This document shows, piece after piece, positions 32,351-41,612 of a stretch of 58,802 bases of DNA (position 1 is the first letter of the stretch; every line of letters starts with the position of its first letter). The translations under genes and the position numbers were made by a program. Source of the stretch: an uncultured Alistipes sp. (GTDB taxonomy: Bacteria; Bacteroidota; Bacteroidia; Bacteroidales; Rikenellaceae); NCBI GenBank assembly GCA_947623965.1, contig CANQIF010000013.1:1-58802 (forward strand), read 5' to 3'. The notes beneath the pieces are model-generated. The model made no database searches and was not told the origin of the DNA. It saw only the letters and a program-made list of their open reading frames with translations.

Positions 32351-35300
32351 ATGAGTATTCTCACCAGTCTGATCAAATTCGTATTCGGCTCGAAAGCCGA
32401 CAAGGATCGCAAGGAGATCGAGCCCTACCTCGTCAAGATCAAGGCGATCTACCCCACCATCAGCCAACTTGCGAACGACGAGCTGCGCGCCCGCAGCGAG
32501 GCCCTCAAGCAGCGCATCGCCGAGGCGATCGCTGCGGACGAAACCCGCATCGTCGAGCTCAAAGCCCGCCTCGAACTGCCCGAAACGGCCCTCTCCGAAA
32601 AGGAAAAGCTCTCGAAGGAGATCGACGAGACGACCAAGCGCATCGACGAGCGGATCGAGCAGGTCCTCGACGAGATTCTCCCCGAGGCCTTCGCCATCAT
32701 GAAGGACACGGCCCGCCGCTTCGCCGAGAACGAGACGGTGGTCGTCACGGCCAACGACTTCGACCGTCAGCTGGCCGCCACGAAGGATTTCGTGACGATC
32801 GAGGGCGACAAGGCCGTCTACCGGAACCACTGGATCGCGGGCGGCAACGACGTGCGGTGGGACATGGTCCACTACGACGTCCAGCTCTTCGGCGGCGTCG
32901 TGCTGCACAAGGGCAAGATCGCCGAGATGGCCACGGGCGAGGGCAAGACGCTCGTCGCCACGCTCCCCGTCTTCCTCAACGCCCTGGCCCGCAAGGGCGT
33001 GCACGTCGTCACGGTGAACAACTACCTCGCCAAGCGAGACTCGGAGTGGATGGGGCCGATGTACCAGTTCCACGGCCTCTCGGTGGCCTGCATCGACGAC
33101 ACGCAGCCCAACTCCGAAGCCCGCCGCCGCGCCTACCAGGCCGACATCACCTTCGGTACGAACAACGAATACGGCTTCGACTACCTGCGCGACAACATGG
33201 CCTCGTCGCCCGCCGACCTCGTGCAGCGCAAGCACCACTACGCCATCGTCGACGAGGTCGACTCGGTCTTGATCGACGACGCCCGCACGCCGCTCATCAT
33301 CTCGGGTCCCGTCCCCAAGGGCGACGACCAGCTCTTCGAGGAGTACCGCCCCGCCATCGAGCACCTCTACAACCTCCAGAAGAACCTCGTGACGAACCTG
33401 CTGGCCGAGTCGCGCAAGCTCATCGCCGAGGGCAACGAGAGCGAGGGCGGCGTGAAGCTCTACCGCACGCACAAGGGCTTGCCGAAGTACAAGCCGCTCA
33501 TCAAATACCTCTCGGAGCAGGGTGTCAAGGCCCTCATGCAGAAGACCGAAAACATCTACATGCAGGACAACAACCGCCGCATGCCCGAGATCACGGACGA
33601 CCTCTACTTCGTCATCGACGAGAAGCTGAACTCGGTCGAGCTGACCGACAAGGGACACGACGCCCTCTCGGACTACTTCCACGAGGAGGGGTTCTTCGTG
33701 CTGCCCGACATCGGTTCGGAGGTGGCCGAGATCGAGAAGAGCGACCTGCCGGCCGAGGAGCGCGCCGCGAAGCGCGACCGGCTCATCAACGAATACTCGA
33801 TCAAGTCGGAGCGCGTCCACACCGTGCACCAGCTGCTGAAGGCCTATGCGATGTTCGAGAAGGACATCGAGTATGTGGTGATGGACAACAAGGTGAAGAT
33901 CGTGGACGAGCAGACGGGCCGCATCCTCGAAGGGCGCCGCTACTCGGACGGCCTGCACCAGGCCATCGAGGCCAAGGAGCACGTGAAGGTCGAGGCGGCG
34001 ACGCAGACTTTCGCCACGATCACGCTGCAGAACTACTTCCGCATGTACCACAAACTGGCCGGCATGACCGGTACGGCCGAGACGGAGGCTTCGGAGTTCT
34101 GGAGCATCTACAAACTCGACGTCGTGGTGATCCCGACGAACCGCCCCGTGCAGCGCGACGACCGCGAGGACCTCATCTACAAGACCAAGCGCGAGAAGTA
34201 CAACGCCGTGATCGACGAGATCGTCAAGCTGGTCGGCGGGGGGCGCCCCGTGCTGGTCGGCACGACGTCGGTCGAGATTTCGGAGCTATTGAGCCGCATG
34301 CTGAAGCTTCGCGGCATCAAGCATAACGTATTGAACGCCAAGCAGCACGCCTTGGAGGCCCAGGTGGTGGCCGAGGCGGGCCGCTCGGGGCAGGTGACCA
34401 TCGCGACGAACATGGCCGGCCGCGGTACCGATATCAAGCTCACCCCCGAGGTGAAGGAGGCGGGCGGTCTGGCGATCATCGGCACCGAGCGCCACGAGAG
34501 CCGGCGCGTGGACCGGCAGCTGCGCGGCCGCGCCGGCCGTCAGGGCGACCCGGGATCGTCGCAGTTCTTCGTCTCGCTCGAAGACGACCTGATGCGTCTG
34601 TTCGGCTCGAACCGCATCGCCACGATGATGGACCGCATGGGCCACGAGGAGGGCGAGGCGATCCAGTCGGGGTTGATGTCCCGGGCGATCGAGCGGGCCC
34701 AGAAGAAGGTCGAGGAGAACAACTTCGGCATCCGCAAGCGGCTGCTCGAATACGACGACGTGATGAACTCGCAGCGCGAGGTGATCTACGCCCGCCGGCG
34801 CAACGCCCTCTACGGCGAGCGGATCGAGATCGACCTGAACAACATCATGTACGACTTCGCGGACAACTTCGCCGAGACGCACCGCGGCGTGGAGTTCGAG
34901 GAGTTCCGCTTCGAGCTGATCCGCGAGATCGCCGTCGAGCCCTCGTTCGACGCCGCTTTCTACGGGAAGGCCAAGGGCGAAGAGCTTGTCGAACGGCTCG
35001 TCGCCGACATCAAGGCGGCAACGGAGCGGCGCGCGAAGGCGGTGGCCGACACGGTGCGGCCGGTGATGGAGCGTATCTACGAGGATCGCAAGGAGCAGCT
35101 CGACTCGAACCTCTACTTCCCGCTGACGGACGGCCATCTGGGGTACAACATCCCGGTCAACCTGCGCAAGTGCCAGCAGACGGATGGTGCGGAGATATAC
35201 CGCGTATTCTCGAAGGTGGTGATGTTCACGACGATCGACGACGCCTGGCGCGAGCACCTGCGCGAGATGGACGACCTGCGCCAAAGCGTGCAGAACGCCA

Positions 35301-35650
35301 CCTACGAGCAGAAGGACCCGCTGCTGATCTACAAGTTCGAGTCGTTCGGGCTCTTCCAGAAGATGCTCATCAAGGTGAACCGCGATACGCTGGCGATTCT
35401 CTGCAAGGCTTTCGTGCCGGTGAACGACCAGCGGGCCGAGGCGGCGCAGCGTCAGCAGCAGCAGCGCGACCGCGCCAAGGTGGACGTGAACAAGCTGCAG
35501 GCTTCGCGCATGCAGGCCGCCGCCCAGGCCGGACAGGCCGAACGGCAGAAGCCGATGCCCGTGCATGTCGAAAAGAAGATCGGGCGCAACGATCCCTGCC
35601 CCTGCGGTTCGGGCAAGAAGTACAAGAACTGCCACGGCAAGGGGCTGTAA
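32351..35650 (+). CDS. secA: Preprotein translocase ATPase SecA
   Basis: A 1099-residue motor of the Sec pathway. Walker A MATGEGKT, the DEAD-type [20 protein letters not shown], the motor-2 motif [10 protein letters not shown], and [15 protein letters not shown] are all present. The C-terminal zinc motif [14 protein letters not shown] binds SecB and phospholipid. The N-terminal region carries the insertion seen in Bacteroidetes SecA (residues about 55-110, Glu/Lys-rich). The ATG at 32351 is followed directly by the canonical start. Confidence 0.98.
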   Translation: MSILTSLIKFVFGSKADKDRKEIEPYLVKIKAIYPTISQLANDELRARSEALKQRIAEAIAADETRIVELKARLELPETALSEKEKLSKEIDETTKRIDERIEQVLDEILPEAFAIMKDTARRFAENETVVVTANDFDRQLAATKDFVTIEGDKAVYRNHWIAGGNDVRWDMVHYDVQLFGGVVLHKGKIAEMATGEGKTLVATLPVFLNALARKGVHVVTVNNYLAKRDSEWMGPMYQFHGLSVACIDDTQPNSEARRRAYQADITFGTNNEYGFDYLRDNMASSPADLVQRKHHYAIVDEVDSVLIDDARTPLIISGPVPKGDDQLFEEYRPAIEHLYNLQKNLVTNLLAESRKLIAEGNESEGGVKLYRTHKGLPKYKPLIKYLSEQGVKALMQKTENIYMQDNNRRMPEITDDLYFVIDEKLNSVELTDKGHDALSDYFHEEGFFVLPDIGSEVAEIEKSDLPAEERAAKRDRLINEYSIKSERVHTVHQLLKAYAMFEKDIEYVVMDNKVKIVDEQTGRILEGRRYSDGLHQAIEAKEHVKVEAATQTFATITLQNYFRMYHKLAGMTGTAETEASEFWSIYKLDVVVIPTNRPVQRDDREDLIYKTKREKYNAVIDEIVKLVGGGRPVLVGTTSVEISELLSRMLKLRGIKHNVLNAKQHALEAQVVAEAGRSGQVTIATNMAGRGTDIKLTPEVKEAGGLAIIGTERHESRRVDRQLRGRAGRQGDPGSSQFFVSLEDDLMRLFGSNRIATMMDRMGHEEGEAIQSGLMSRAIERAQKKVEENNFGIRKRLLEYDDVMNSQREVIYARRRNALYGERIEIDLNNIMYDFADNFAETHRGVEFEEFRFELIREIAVEPSFDAAFYGKAKGEELVERLVADIKAATERRAKAVADTVRPVMERIYEDRKEQLDSNLYFPLTDGHLGYNIPVNLRKCQQTDGAEIYRVFSKVVMFTTIDDAWREHLREMDDLRQSVQNATYEQKDPLLIYKFESFGLFQKMLIKVNRDTLAILCKAFVPVNDQRAEAAQRQQQQRDRAKVDVNKLQASRMQAAAQAGQAERQKPMPVHVEKKIGRNDPCPCGSGKKYKNCHGKGL

Positions 35651-35750
35651 CGGATGGCAGGCCGGGGGCGTGCAAGAGGGCTACGCAAGAGGGGGCGGGC
35701 GAGAAGCGGGCGTGCGAAGGGGGGCTGCGAGAGGGGTCCGACGGCGTTTT
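35651..35750. other. Short GC-rich spacer after secA
   Basis: Simple G-rich words (GGGGGCG, GCAAGAGGG); nothing recognised. Confidence 0.4.
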
Positions 35751-36352
35751 GCAGCTTCGTTAAGGCCGCGCGGGCCACGACCTTCCCGCGCGGCGGAGAC
35801 CCGCAGTCCCTGGGCGTCGCAAGCGGCCCCGCAGGTTGCAGCCCGAGTTTGTAATTCGGAATGAAGCTATCATTTTTAATTCTTCATTTTGAATCTTTCA
35901 TTTGCGCTTCCTTGCGGAAGCGCAGCAGCCCGCAGCCGCCCCCGGGCATTTTTGGTAAAAAAATGCTTGCCGGCAAAATCGATCCCGCAGGGATCGGCAG
36001 CCCGCAGCCACCCCCCGGGCGGAGGGCTGCTCCTCTGCGTCGCAGGCCCCTCCGCTCGGCTGCGGGCTTGACGCAAGGTTCAATGCCGCAGCTAATTTTG
36101 AATATTGAATTCTGAATTTGCGGTTCCGAATGGAACCGCAGCGGGCCGTAGCTTCGCCCCGCGAAGGCCCGCAGCTCCTTAACGTCGCCGGCACCCTCCG
36201 CAGGCTGCGCCCCGAGTTCATCATTCTGAATTTTGAATATTGAATTCTGAATTTGCGGTTCCGAATGGAACCGCAGCGGGCCGCAGCCTCCCGGCGGCGG
36301 AGGCCCGCAGTTCGCACCCGAACATGCGAGCCCCGCAGGCTGCAGCCCGCCC
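35751..36352 (-). repeat. Family A mosaic array, reverse
   Basis: About 600 bp between secA and the dCMP deaminase gene, units on the minus strand. Hairpins: GCTTCCTTGCGGAAGC near 35907, GATCCCGCAGGGATC near 35981, GGTTCCGAATGGAACC at 36122 and 36256 areas. AT tracts at 35866-35905, 36089-36119 and 36219-36253. The last two units (36120-36216 and 36254-36350) are closely similar. No gene. Confidence 0.85.
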
Positions 36353-36455
36353 TGTTCGGTCTGTCAGGCTTCGAATCGCTGGCCCAGTTGCATGGACCCG
36401 CCCCGCAAACCGACCGCCAAAAGATACCGCCCCACGTTTCACAATCGCTCGCAAA

Positions 36456-36896
36456 ATGGGTTACAAGGAAGAAAAACAGCGACAGCTGGATCTGCGCTAC
36501 CTGCGCATGGCCGCCATCTGGGCGGAGAACTCCTACTGTGTCCGCCGCAAGGTGGGCGCCCTCATCGTCAAGGACAAGATGATCATCTCGGACGGCTACA
36601 ACGGGACCCCCTCGGGGTTCGAGAACATCTGCGAGGACGAGACGGGCCGCACGAAATCCTATGTGCTGCACGCCGAGGCGAACGCCATCACGAAGGTGGC
36701 CAAGTCGGCCAACAACTGCGACGGCTCGACCCTCTACATCACGGCGGCCCCCTGCATCGAGTGCGCGAAGCTCATCATCCAGGCGGGCATCCGCCGCGTG
36801 GTCTACGCCGAGGAGTATCGCTCCGAGGAGGGCATCGAGTTGCTCCGGCGCGTGGGCATCGAGTGCGTGCAGTACGACCTGCCGGCACGCGCCTAA
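36456..36896 (+). CDS. dCMP deaminase family protein
   Basis: A 146-residue zinc deaminase supplying dUMP for thymidylate synthesis. The zinc/catalytic motif is HAEANAI plus APCIECAK; KVGALIVKDKMIISDGYNGTPSGFEN is the dCMP deaminase/ComEB signature. Full length. The start at 36456 follows the end of the repeat array. Confidence 0.93.
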   Translation: MGYKEEKQRQLDLRYLRMAAIWAENSYCVRRKVGALIVKDKMIISDGYNGTPSGFENICEDETGRTKSYVLHAEANAITKVAKSANNCDGSTLYITAAPCIECAKLIIQAGIRRVVYAEEYRSEEGIELLRRVGIECVQYDLPARA

Positions 36897-37045
36897 AACG
36901 CTTCGCGGTTCCGGGCGCGGCTCTCCGAAATCGGCACCTCGGAGGCATCGGAGGCATCGGACATCGGACATCGGACCAAAGCGCGTCTCGTTTTTTTTAT
37001 AAGGAGAGGGGCCGCACCCCACCCGAACAAACAAAAGGACAAAGT

Positions 37046-37942
37046 ATGTTTCGAAAGATCGTGGCCATCGAGCCGGTAGGCCTGCTTCCGGCGGCCGAAC
37101 AAAAACTCCGCGAACTGGCGGAGGAGGTGATTTTCTACAACGATATTCCGGCCGACGACGAGACGATCGCCGCCCGCATCGGCGATGCCGACGCCGTGCT
37201 GTTGAGCTACACGTCGCGGCTCGAAAAGCCGGCGCTCGAACGCTGCCCGGCCGTGAAGTACATCGGCATGTGCTGCTCGCTCTACACCCCCGAAAGCGCC
37301 AACGTCGATATTCGCTACGCTGCCTCGCGGGGCATCGTCGTTACGGGCATCCGCGACTACGGCGACGAGGGGGTGATCGAATACGTCGTCAGCGAGTTGG
37401 TGCGGCTGCTGCACGGCTTCGGCGAGGAGCCCTGGGAGGGCGAGCCGCGCGAGATCACGGGGCTGCGGGTCGGCATCGTCGGCCTCGGCAAGTCGGGCGG
37501 CATGATCGCCGACGCGATGCGCTTCTTCGGTGCCGAAATCGGATACTTCGCCCGCAGCGAAAAGCCGTGGGCCGCCGAAAAGGGGTACCGCTTCCAGCCG
37601 CTCGACGAGCTGCTCGCCGCGAGCGACGTCGTCTGCTGCTGCCTCAACAAGAACACCGTGCTGCTGCACGAGGCGCAGTTCGAGGCGCTCGGCAACCGCA
37701 AGATCCTCTTCAATACGGGCCTCTCGCCCGCCTGGGACGAGGCGCCGCTGCGCCGGTGGCTCGACGGCCCCAACCGCCTCTACTGCGACACGGTCGGGGC
37801 GCTGGGCGGCGAAAAGCTCCTCGCACACCCCCACGTCCGCTGCATGCAGGTCTCGACGGGACGCACGAAACAGGCCGCCGTCCGTTTGAGCGAGAAGGTG
37901 CTGGCCAACCTCACGGCTTACCTATCCGAACACGATCGGTGA
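37046..37942 (+). CDS. D-2-hydroxyacid dehydrogenase-like protein, catalytic residues altered
   Basis: A 298-residue protein with a Rossmann NAD-binding motif (LRVGIVGLGKSGG) and the catalytic/dinucleotide two-domain layout of the family. The usual NTsRG motif reads NTGLSPAWDEAPL, so the catalytic Arg is missing, and the PH motif near the end reads MQVSTGRT, so the acid/base His is missing. It may be a non-enzymatic or differently acting member. It converges on the aspartate dehydrogenase gene with a 21-bp overlap of 3' ends. Confidence 0.75.
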   Translation: MFRKIVAIEPVGLLPAAEQKLRELAEEVIFYNDIPADDETIAARIGDADAVLLSYTSRLEKPALERCPAVKYIGMCCSLYTPESANVDIRYAASRGIVVTGIRDYGDEGVIEYVVSELVRLLHGFGEEPWEGEPREITGLRVGIVGLGKSGGMIADAMRFFGAEIGYFARSEKPWAAEKGYRFQPLDELLAASDVVCCCLNKNTVLLHEAQFEALGNRKILFNTGLSPAWDEAPLRRWLDGPNRLYCDTVGALGGEKLLAHPHVRCMQVSTGRTKQAAVRLSEKVLANLTAYLSEHDR

Positions 37943-38713
37943 CACCGCCTGCCGGAGCGTCGCGACGACCGACCAGGCGGCGATCTCCGGCGTGGCGCTG
38001 TAGACATCGACGACGGCGCGAACCTGCCCGTTGCGGATCTCGACCCGCTGCGTGTCGCCCGTGAATCCGGGCGTCGAGCGCATCGTCACGTGCATCTGCG
38101 CAGGCCCTACCGAGGCACGGGCCGCGGCGACGGTCACATTGACCTTGGTCGGGAACTTCGCGATCGCCTCGGCCGCCGTTCCCGTGAAGACCGTCCGCGC
38201 CTCCTGCTGCAGGGCCTCATCGTAGACAGGAGTCCCCTTCAGGGCGTTCGGCCCCTTCTCGTTGAAAAATTCGGCCGTCGCACCGCCCATGAGAGCCGCC
38301 GTGCGCAGCACGTCGAATCCGCCCGTCGCCCCCGAGGCGAGGTGGACCCGTGCACCGTGAGCCGCTGCCGTGCGGGCCGCCTCGGCATAGAAGGCATCGT
38401 CAGCAAAGGCGCCGATCGAGAGCGCCACGATCGAGCAGCCGGCCGCCAGCGTCGGCAGCGCCAGTTCGCGCAGGGCCGCCGGCGAGGCCGCCTCGACCAA
38501 GTAGTCGGGACCCAGCGCCAGCAGCTCGTCGAGCGTGCGGCAGGAGCGGCACGCGATTCCCTTCGCCGCTAACCGCTCGGCCAGCGCTTCAGCCCGTGCC
38601 GCCGTGCGCGAGAACAGCCCCACCAATTCGTATTCGGGCAGCAGTCCGGCGGCCGCCGCATCGGCTACGATCGACCCTAACCGACCGCAGCCCACGATCA
38701 CCAATTTTTTCAT
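37922..38713 (-). CDS. L-aspartate dehydrogenase (NadX-like, DUF108)
   Basis: A 263-residue NAD(P)-dependent enzyme that can make iminoaspartate for NAD synthesis. VIVGCGRLGS is the Rossmann loop; VEAASPAALRELALPTLAAGC, SGATGGFDVLRTA and FPTKVNVTVAAA are the DUF108 active-site blocks. No other NAD genes are nearby, so the physiological direction is unsure. A possible -7 box lies far upstream (38949-38956), predicting a long leader. Confidence 0.82.
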   Translation of the reverse strand: MKKLVIVGCGRLGSIVADAAAAGLLPEYELVGLFSRTAARAEALAERLAAKGIACRSCRTLDELLALGPDYLVEAASPAALRELALPTLAAGCSIVALSIGAFADDAFYAEAARTAAAHGARVHLASGATGGFDVLRTAALMGGATAEFFNEKGPNALKGTPVYDEALQQEARTVFTGTAAEAIAKFPTKVNVTVAAARASVGPAQMHVTMRSTPGFTGDTQRVEIRNGQVRAVVDVYSATPEIAAWSVVATLRQAVSPIVFG

Positions 38714-39040
38714 CGCTATTTTCCTTTTCGTTTATTTCAGGTAACCGCCGCATCCGCCGAGCACCCCGCAGCCCGGGCATTCGAACACTCGGGCACGCCG
38801 GCCACCGGCATTCGGGCGACCTTTCGGCCGCCTGGGCGATGGCTCCACCGCTTTTATCCGGGAGCCCGGCCAAACCTTCCGCCTGTTGTCCGGCCAAATT
38901 TTATCCAGGGACCCGGCCAAGAGCCGCCGCCGGCATCCGCCTTTTCGGCAAAGATACCCTTTTTCCCGGAACCGGCGCACCGCAGCACTCCGGCAATCCC
39001 GCGAACCTCGCCGCCTTTCGGGCCGGTGCGAAGACGTAAA
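38714..39040 (-). other. Long leader region of the aspartate dehydrogenase gene
   Basis: About 330 bp, GC-rich. A minus-strand frame ending at 38732 closes with VFECPGCGVLGGCGGYLK; from the nearest GTG it would be an 18-residue Cys/Gly peptide. No domain or ribosome binding site supports it. The rest holds GGCCAAA- and CCGG-rich words. Confidence 0.35.
38949..38956 (-). promoter_or_regulatory. Possible -7 box for the aspartate dehydrogenase gene
   Basis: Minus-strand TATCTTTG with no exact -33 partner, about 235 bp before the gene. Confidence 0.4.
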
Positions 39041-39079
39041 AAGGAGAACCGGCCGAATGGCATTGCATCCGGCCGGTTC
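39041..39079 (-). terminator. rpsU terminator
   Basis: 10-bp stem GAACCGGCCG / CGGCCGGTTC; on the minus strand it is followed by TCCTTTTTACG. Confidence 0.85.
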
Positions 39080-39100
39080 CTTATCGTCACAAAACGACGG

Positions 39101-39292
39101 TTAGTCGTCCAAGTGATACGTGTGCTGCACGTAGATCGCATGCGCCATGGCATCGCGCTTGGCGATCGAAGGCTTCGTGAAGTACTGGCGGCGGCGCAGC
39201 TCCTTCAGGACACCCGTACGCTCGTATTTACGCTTGAACTTCTTCAGGGCGCGCTCGATGTTCTCGCCCTCCTTTACCGTAGTGATAATCAT
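39101..39292 (-). CDS. rpsU: 30S ribosomal protein S21
   Basis: A 63-residue basic protein: VKEGENIERALKKFKRKYERTGVLKELRRRQYFTKPS is S21. It is transcribed after the helix-hairpin-helix gene (100 bp gap) and ends in the terminator at 39041-39079. Confidence 0.96.
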   Translation of the reverse strand: MIITTVKEGENIERALKKFKRKYERTGVLKELRRRQYFTKPSIAKRDAMAHAIYVQHTYHLDD

Positions 39293-39392
39293 TTTTTTCT
39301 ATTTTTTATCGTTTGTTTTCTTTTTGTCCGGAGCCTTTTTGCGGGGGCTCCCGACCCGTTTTCGGATTCGGAACGACCGGCTCATCGAGCCC

Positions 39393-40496
39393 TCATTCCC
39401 GTTCGTATCGCTTATCCGGTCCGTTGTCGGCACCGCGATCCCGTTCGCCGAAGACCACATAGGGGCGAAGCCTTGCGGCCTCCTCCTCGGTCCATATGTC
39501 ATCGTCGATCACTTCGCGGATGCTCTTCCAACCTCCTTTCAACTGTCTTCGTTTCAACAACCGTCGCAAGGTGCGCGGCGCCAGGTAGGGATGCCGCTCC
39601 AACTCGTTCGGGGAGGCAAAGTTAATATCTATTTTTCGAATTTCATTGCTGTCGCAGCAAATTTGTTGCAAAATTTTTTCGTAGTTCGCTTCCGTCACGC
39701 CGCGCACCTCGGCCAGCTGCTCCACGCGGTGGAAGCCGCCCAACCGTTCGCGGTAGCGCAGAATCGCCCCGACCGTCTTCGGGCCGATTCCCACGACGCT
39801 GCGCAGACGGGCCGAATCGGCCGTATTGAGCTCCACGGGAGCCTCCCAGGGCGAAAGGTCGCACTCCGGAAAGAGGATGTAGGGCTCGAGGGCCGAAGCG
39901 ACCGAGTCGTCCACGACGTAGCAGGCCCGCACCTCCTCCATATCGCGGAAGCCGCTGCGATCGCGCCAGCGGACGAAGACCTCGGCCTGCCGGCGGGTCA
40001 GAGCGCCGATCGCCTGCAGGTACCGCACCCCGACCGTGTCGATCCGGAAAGGCGAGGGCGCCAGCAGCGCGGCCGTATCGCGCCGGCGGGAGAAGAAGCG
40101 GGGGCGATCCGCGTGCGGAACGATCCGATAAGCCTCGCCGATGCGGATGTAGGGGGCCAGCACGCGGTATGCCGAATCGCTGATGCCGTAGCAAAGCGCC
40201 ACATCCTCGGGGATGCGGAAGCGCTTGCCCGAGGCGCGGAACTTGAGCAGCGACACCGCCTCGTAGCGCGTCAGCCCGAGCGCCCGCAGCGCCTCGTAGT
40301 CGGCCGTGTTGGGATCGAAGGGGGCGAGATGTAGCGAATCGGCGGCGGCAGGACGCTCCATGGCCCGTTCGAGCGCCGCCGCCCCGTCGGGATCGACACG
40401 CGGCTCGGCCAGCCGGAAAGCCAGCACGAGGAGCCCCGTCAACAGCAGGAATCCGATCGTCCCCTTGATCTCGCGTTCGGTAAAGAATTTTGACAT
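39393..40496 (-). CDS. Helix-hairpin-helix (ComEA-like) membrane-anchored protein
   Basis: A 367-residue protein with one N-terminal membrane helix (residues about 12-30) and several helix-hairpin-helix segments: FDPNTADYEALRALGLTRYEAV, LNTADSARLRSVVGIGPKTVGAILRYRERLGGF, and INFASPNELERHPYLAPRTLRRLLKRR. This suggests envelope-side DNA binding as in ComEA, but DNA uptake is not shown. The start at 40496 is chosen because the upstream frame runs through family B repeats; the -7 box TATCTTTG (minus, 40504-40511) ends only 7 bp before it. Confidence 0.85.
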   Translation of the reverse strand: MSKFFTEREIKGTIGFLLLTGLLVLAFRLAEPRVDPDGAAALERAMERPAAADSLHLAPFDPNTADYEALRALGLTRYEAVSLLKFRASGKRFRIPEDVALCYGISDSAYRVLAPYIRIGEAYRIVPHADRPRFFSRRRDTAALLAPSPFRIDTVGVRYLQAIGALTRRQAEVFVRWRDRSGFRDMEEVRACYVVDDSVASALEPYILFPECDLSPWEAPVELNTADSARLRSVVGIGPKTVGAILRYRERLGGFHRVEQLAEVRGVTEANYEKILQQICCDSNEIRKIDINFASPNELERHPYLAPRTLRRLLKRRQLKGGWKSIREVIDDDIWTEEEAARLRPYVVFGERDRGADNGPDKRYERE

Positions 40497-40700
40497 CTTA
40501 TTACAAAGATACGAATAAGCCGAGAGCAAAATGCAAACTTGTTTGCAATTTTGCCGAGGCGAAGTATCTTCGGCGAAGCCAAAGATACGAAAAGTCGAGT
40601 GCAGAAACAAGCGGCAGCTTGATTCTGCCGAGACGAAGTATCTAAGGCGAAGTCAAAGATACGAATAAAAAGATACGAATAAGCCGAGGGCAATACGAAT
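40497..40700 (-). repeat. Family B tandem promoter array (minus strand)
   Basis: Minus-strand TATCTTTG boxes at 40504-40511, 40580-40587 and 40654-40661, period 74-76 bp. Hairpins: GCAAAATGCAAAC / GTTTGCAATTTTGC at 40526-40554 and GCAGAAACAAGC / GCTTGATTCTGC at 40601-40628, which differ in sequence but both pair. The innermost box drives the helix-hairpin-helix gene. Confidence 0.88.
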
Positions 40701-41471
40701 TAAAAATGAAAAATGCAGAATCAGGCCGCGGCTTGCGAAGGGCGCGCACGAGCGGACGCCACGGCAGACGCGAACTGCGGGCCTTCGCGGGGCGAATTTG
40801 CGGCTTTGTTGAAGCCGCAAATTCAGAATTCAAGATTCAAAATTAGATAGGGATGTCGAGCTCGCTTGGGGGTGTATTTTGATTCGGGTCGCAGCCTGCG
40901 GAGCGCTCGCACGACGCGGACCTGTGGGACGCGAGTTGCGGGCCTCCGCCGCCCCCAGGCTGCGGCCCGCCGATCCCTCCGGGATCGATTTCGCATAGTA
41001 GAGGGCACACAGCTGCCAGTTCGGGGCGAAATGTTTGCCAATAAAATCGGTCCGTCAGGACCGTGCGGGCCGCAGCCTCCCGCCGCGGAGGCCCGCAGCT
41101 CCTCGACGTCGCTGGCGTGCCCCGCAGGCTGCTGTCCGAAAACGATTTAGCATTGGGTGCAGCGATTCATTTTTAATTCTTCATTTTTAATTGCGCCCGA
41201 ATGGGCGCAGCAGCCCGCAGCCGCCCCCGGGCGGAGGGCTGCTCCTCTACGTCGCAGGCCCGTCCGCTCGGCTGCGGGCTTTTTGCAAGGAAGCATTCGC
41301 GTAGCGATTGGCGGGCCGCAGACAGCAGTCCGATTCCGTAATTTTGAATCTTGGATTTTGAATTTCGGCCTTGAAAAGACCGAGCGGGCCGCAGCCTCCC
41401 GGTAGCGAAGGCCCGCAACTCGCGTCCGCTTTGGCGTCGCTCGTGCGCGCCCTTCGCAGGCTGCAGCCCGA
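40701..41471. repeat. Family A mosaic array, head-to-head
   Basis: Forward units from 40701 to about 41040 and reverse units from about 41041 to 41471, meeting between GATCCCTCCGGGATC (near 40971) and GGTCCGTCAGGACC (near 41049). Further hairpins: GGCTTTGTTGAAGCC near 40802, GCGCCCGAATGGGCGC near 41193, GGCCTTGAAAAGACC near 41367. AT tracts at 40818-40843, 41166-41192 and 41339-41364. It lies between two divergent promoters. No gene. Confidence 0.85.
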
Positions 41472-41526
41472 ATATAAAGGCGCACTTTCCTGCAACCCCT
41501 TGTCAGGAATCGTTTTTTACCTATCA

Positions 41527-41607
41527 GTGGCTTCGCCTTAAATACGCCGTCTCGGCAATGCCCAAATAAATAAATTTGGCATTGCCCTCGACTTATGCGT
41601 ATCTTTG
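41527..41607 (+). promoter_or_regulatory. ispE promoter (family B module)
   Basis: Module words GGCTTCGCCTTAAATACG, then hairpin GGCAATGCC (41554-41562) / GGCATTGCC (41578-41586). The -33 TTTG (41575-41578) is in the right arm; 21-bp spacer; TATCTTTG (41600-41607). Confidence 0.85.
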
Positions 41608-41612
41608 TCCTT

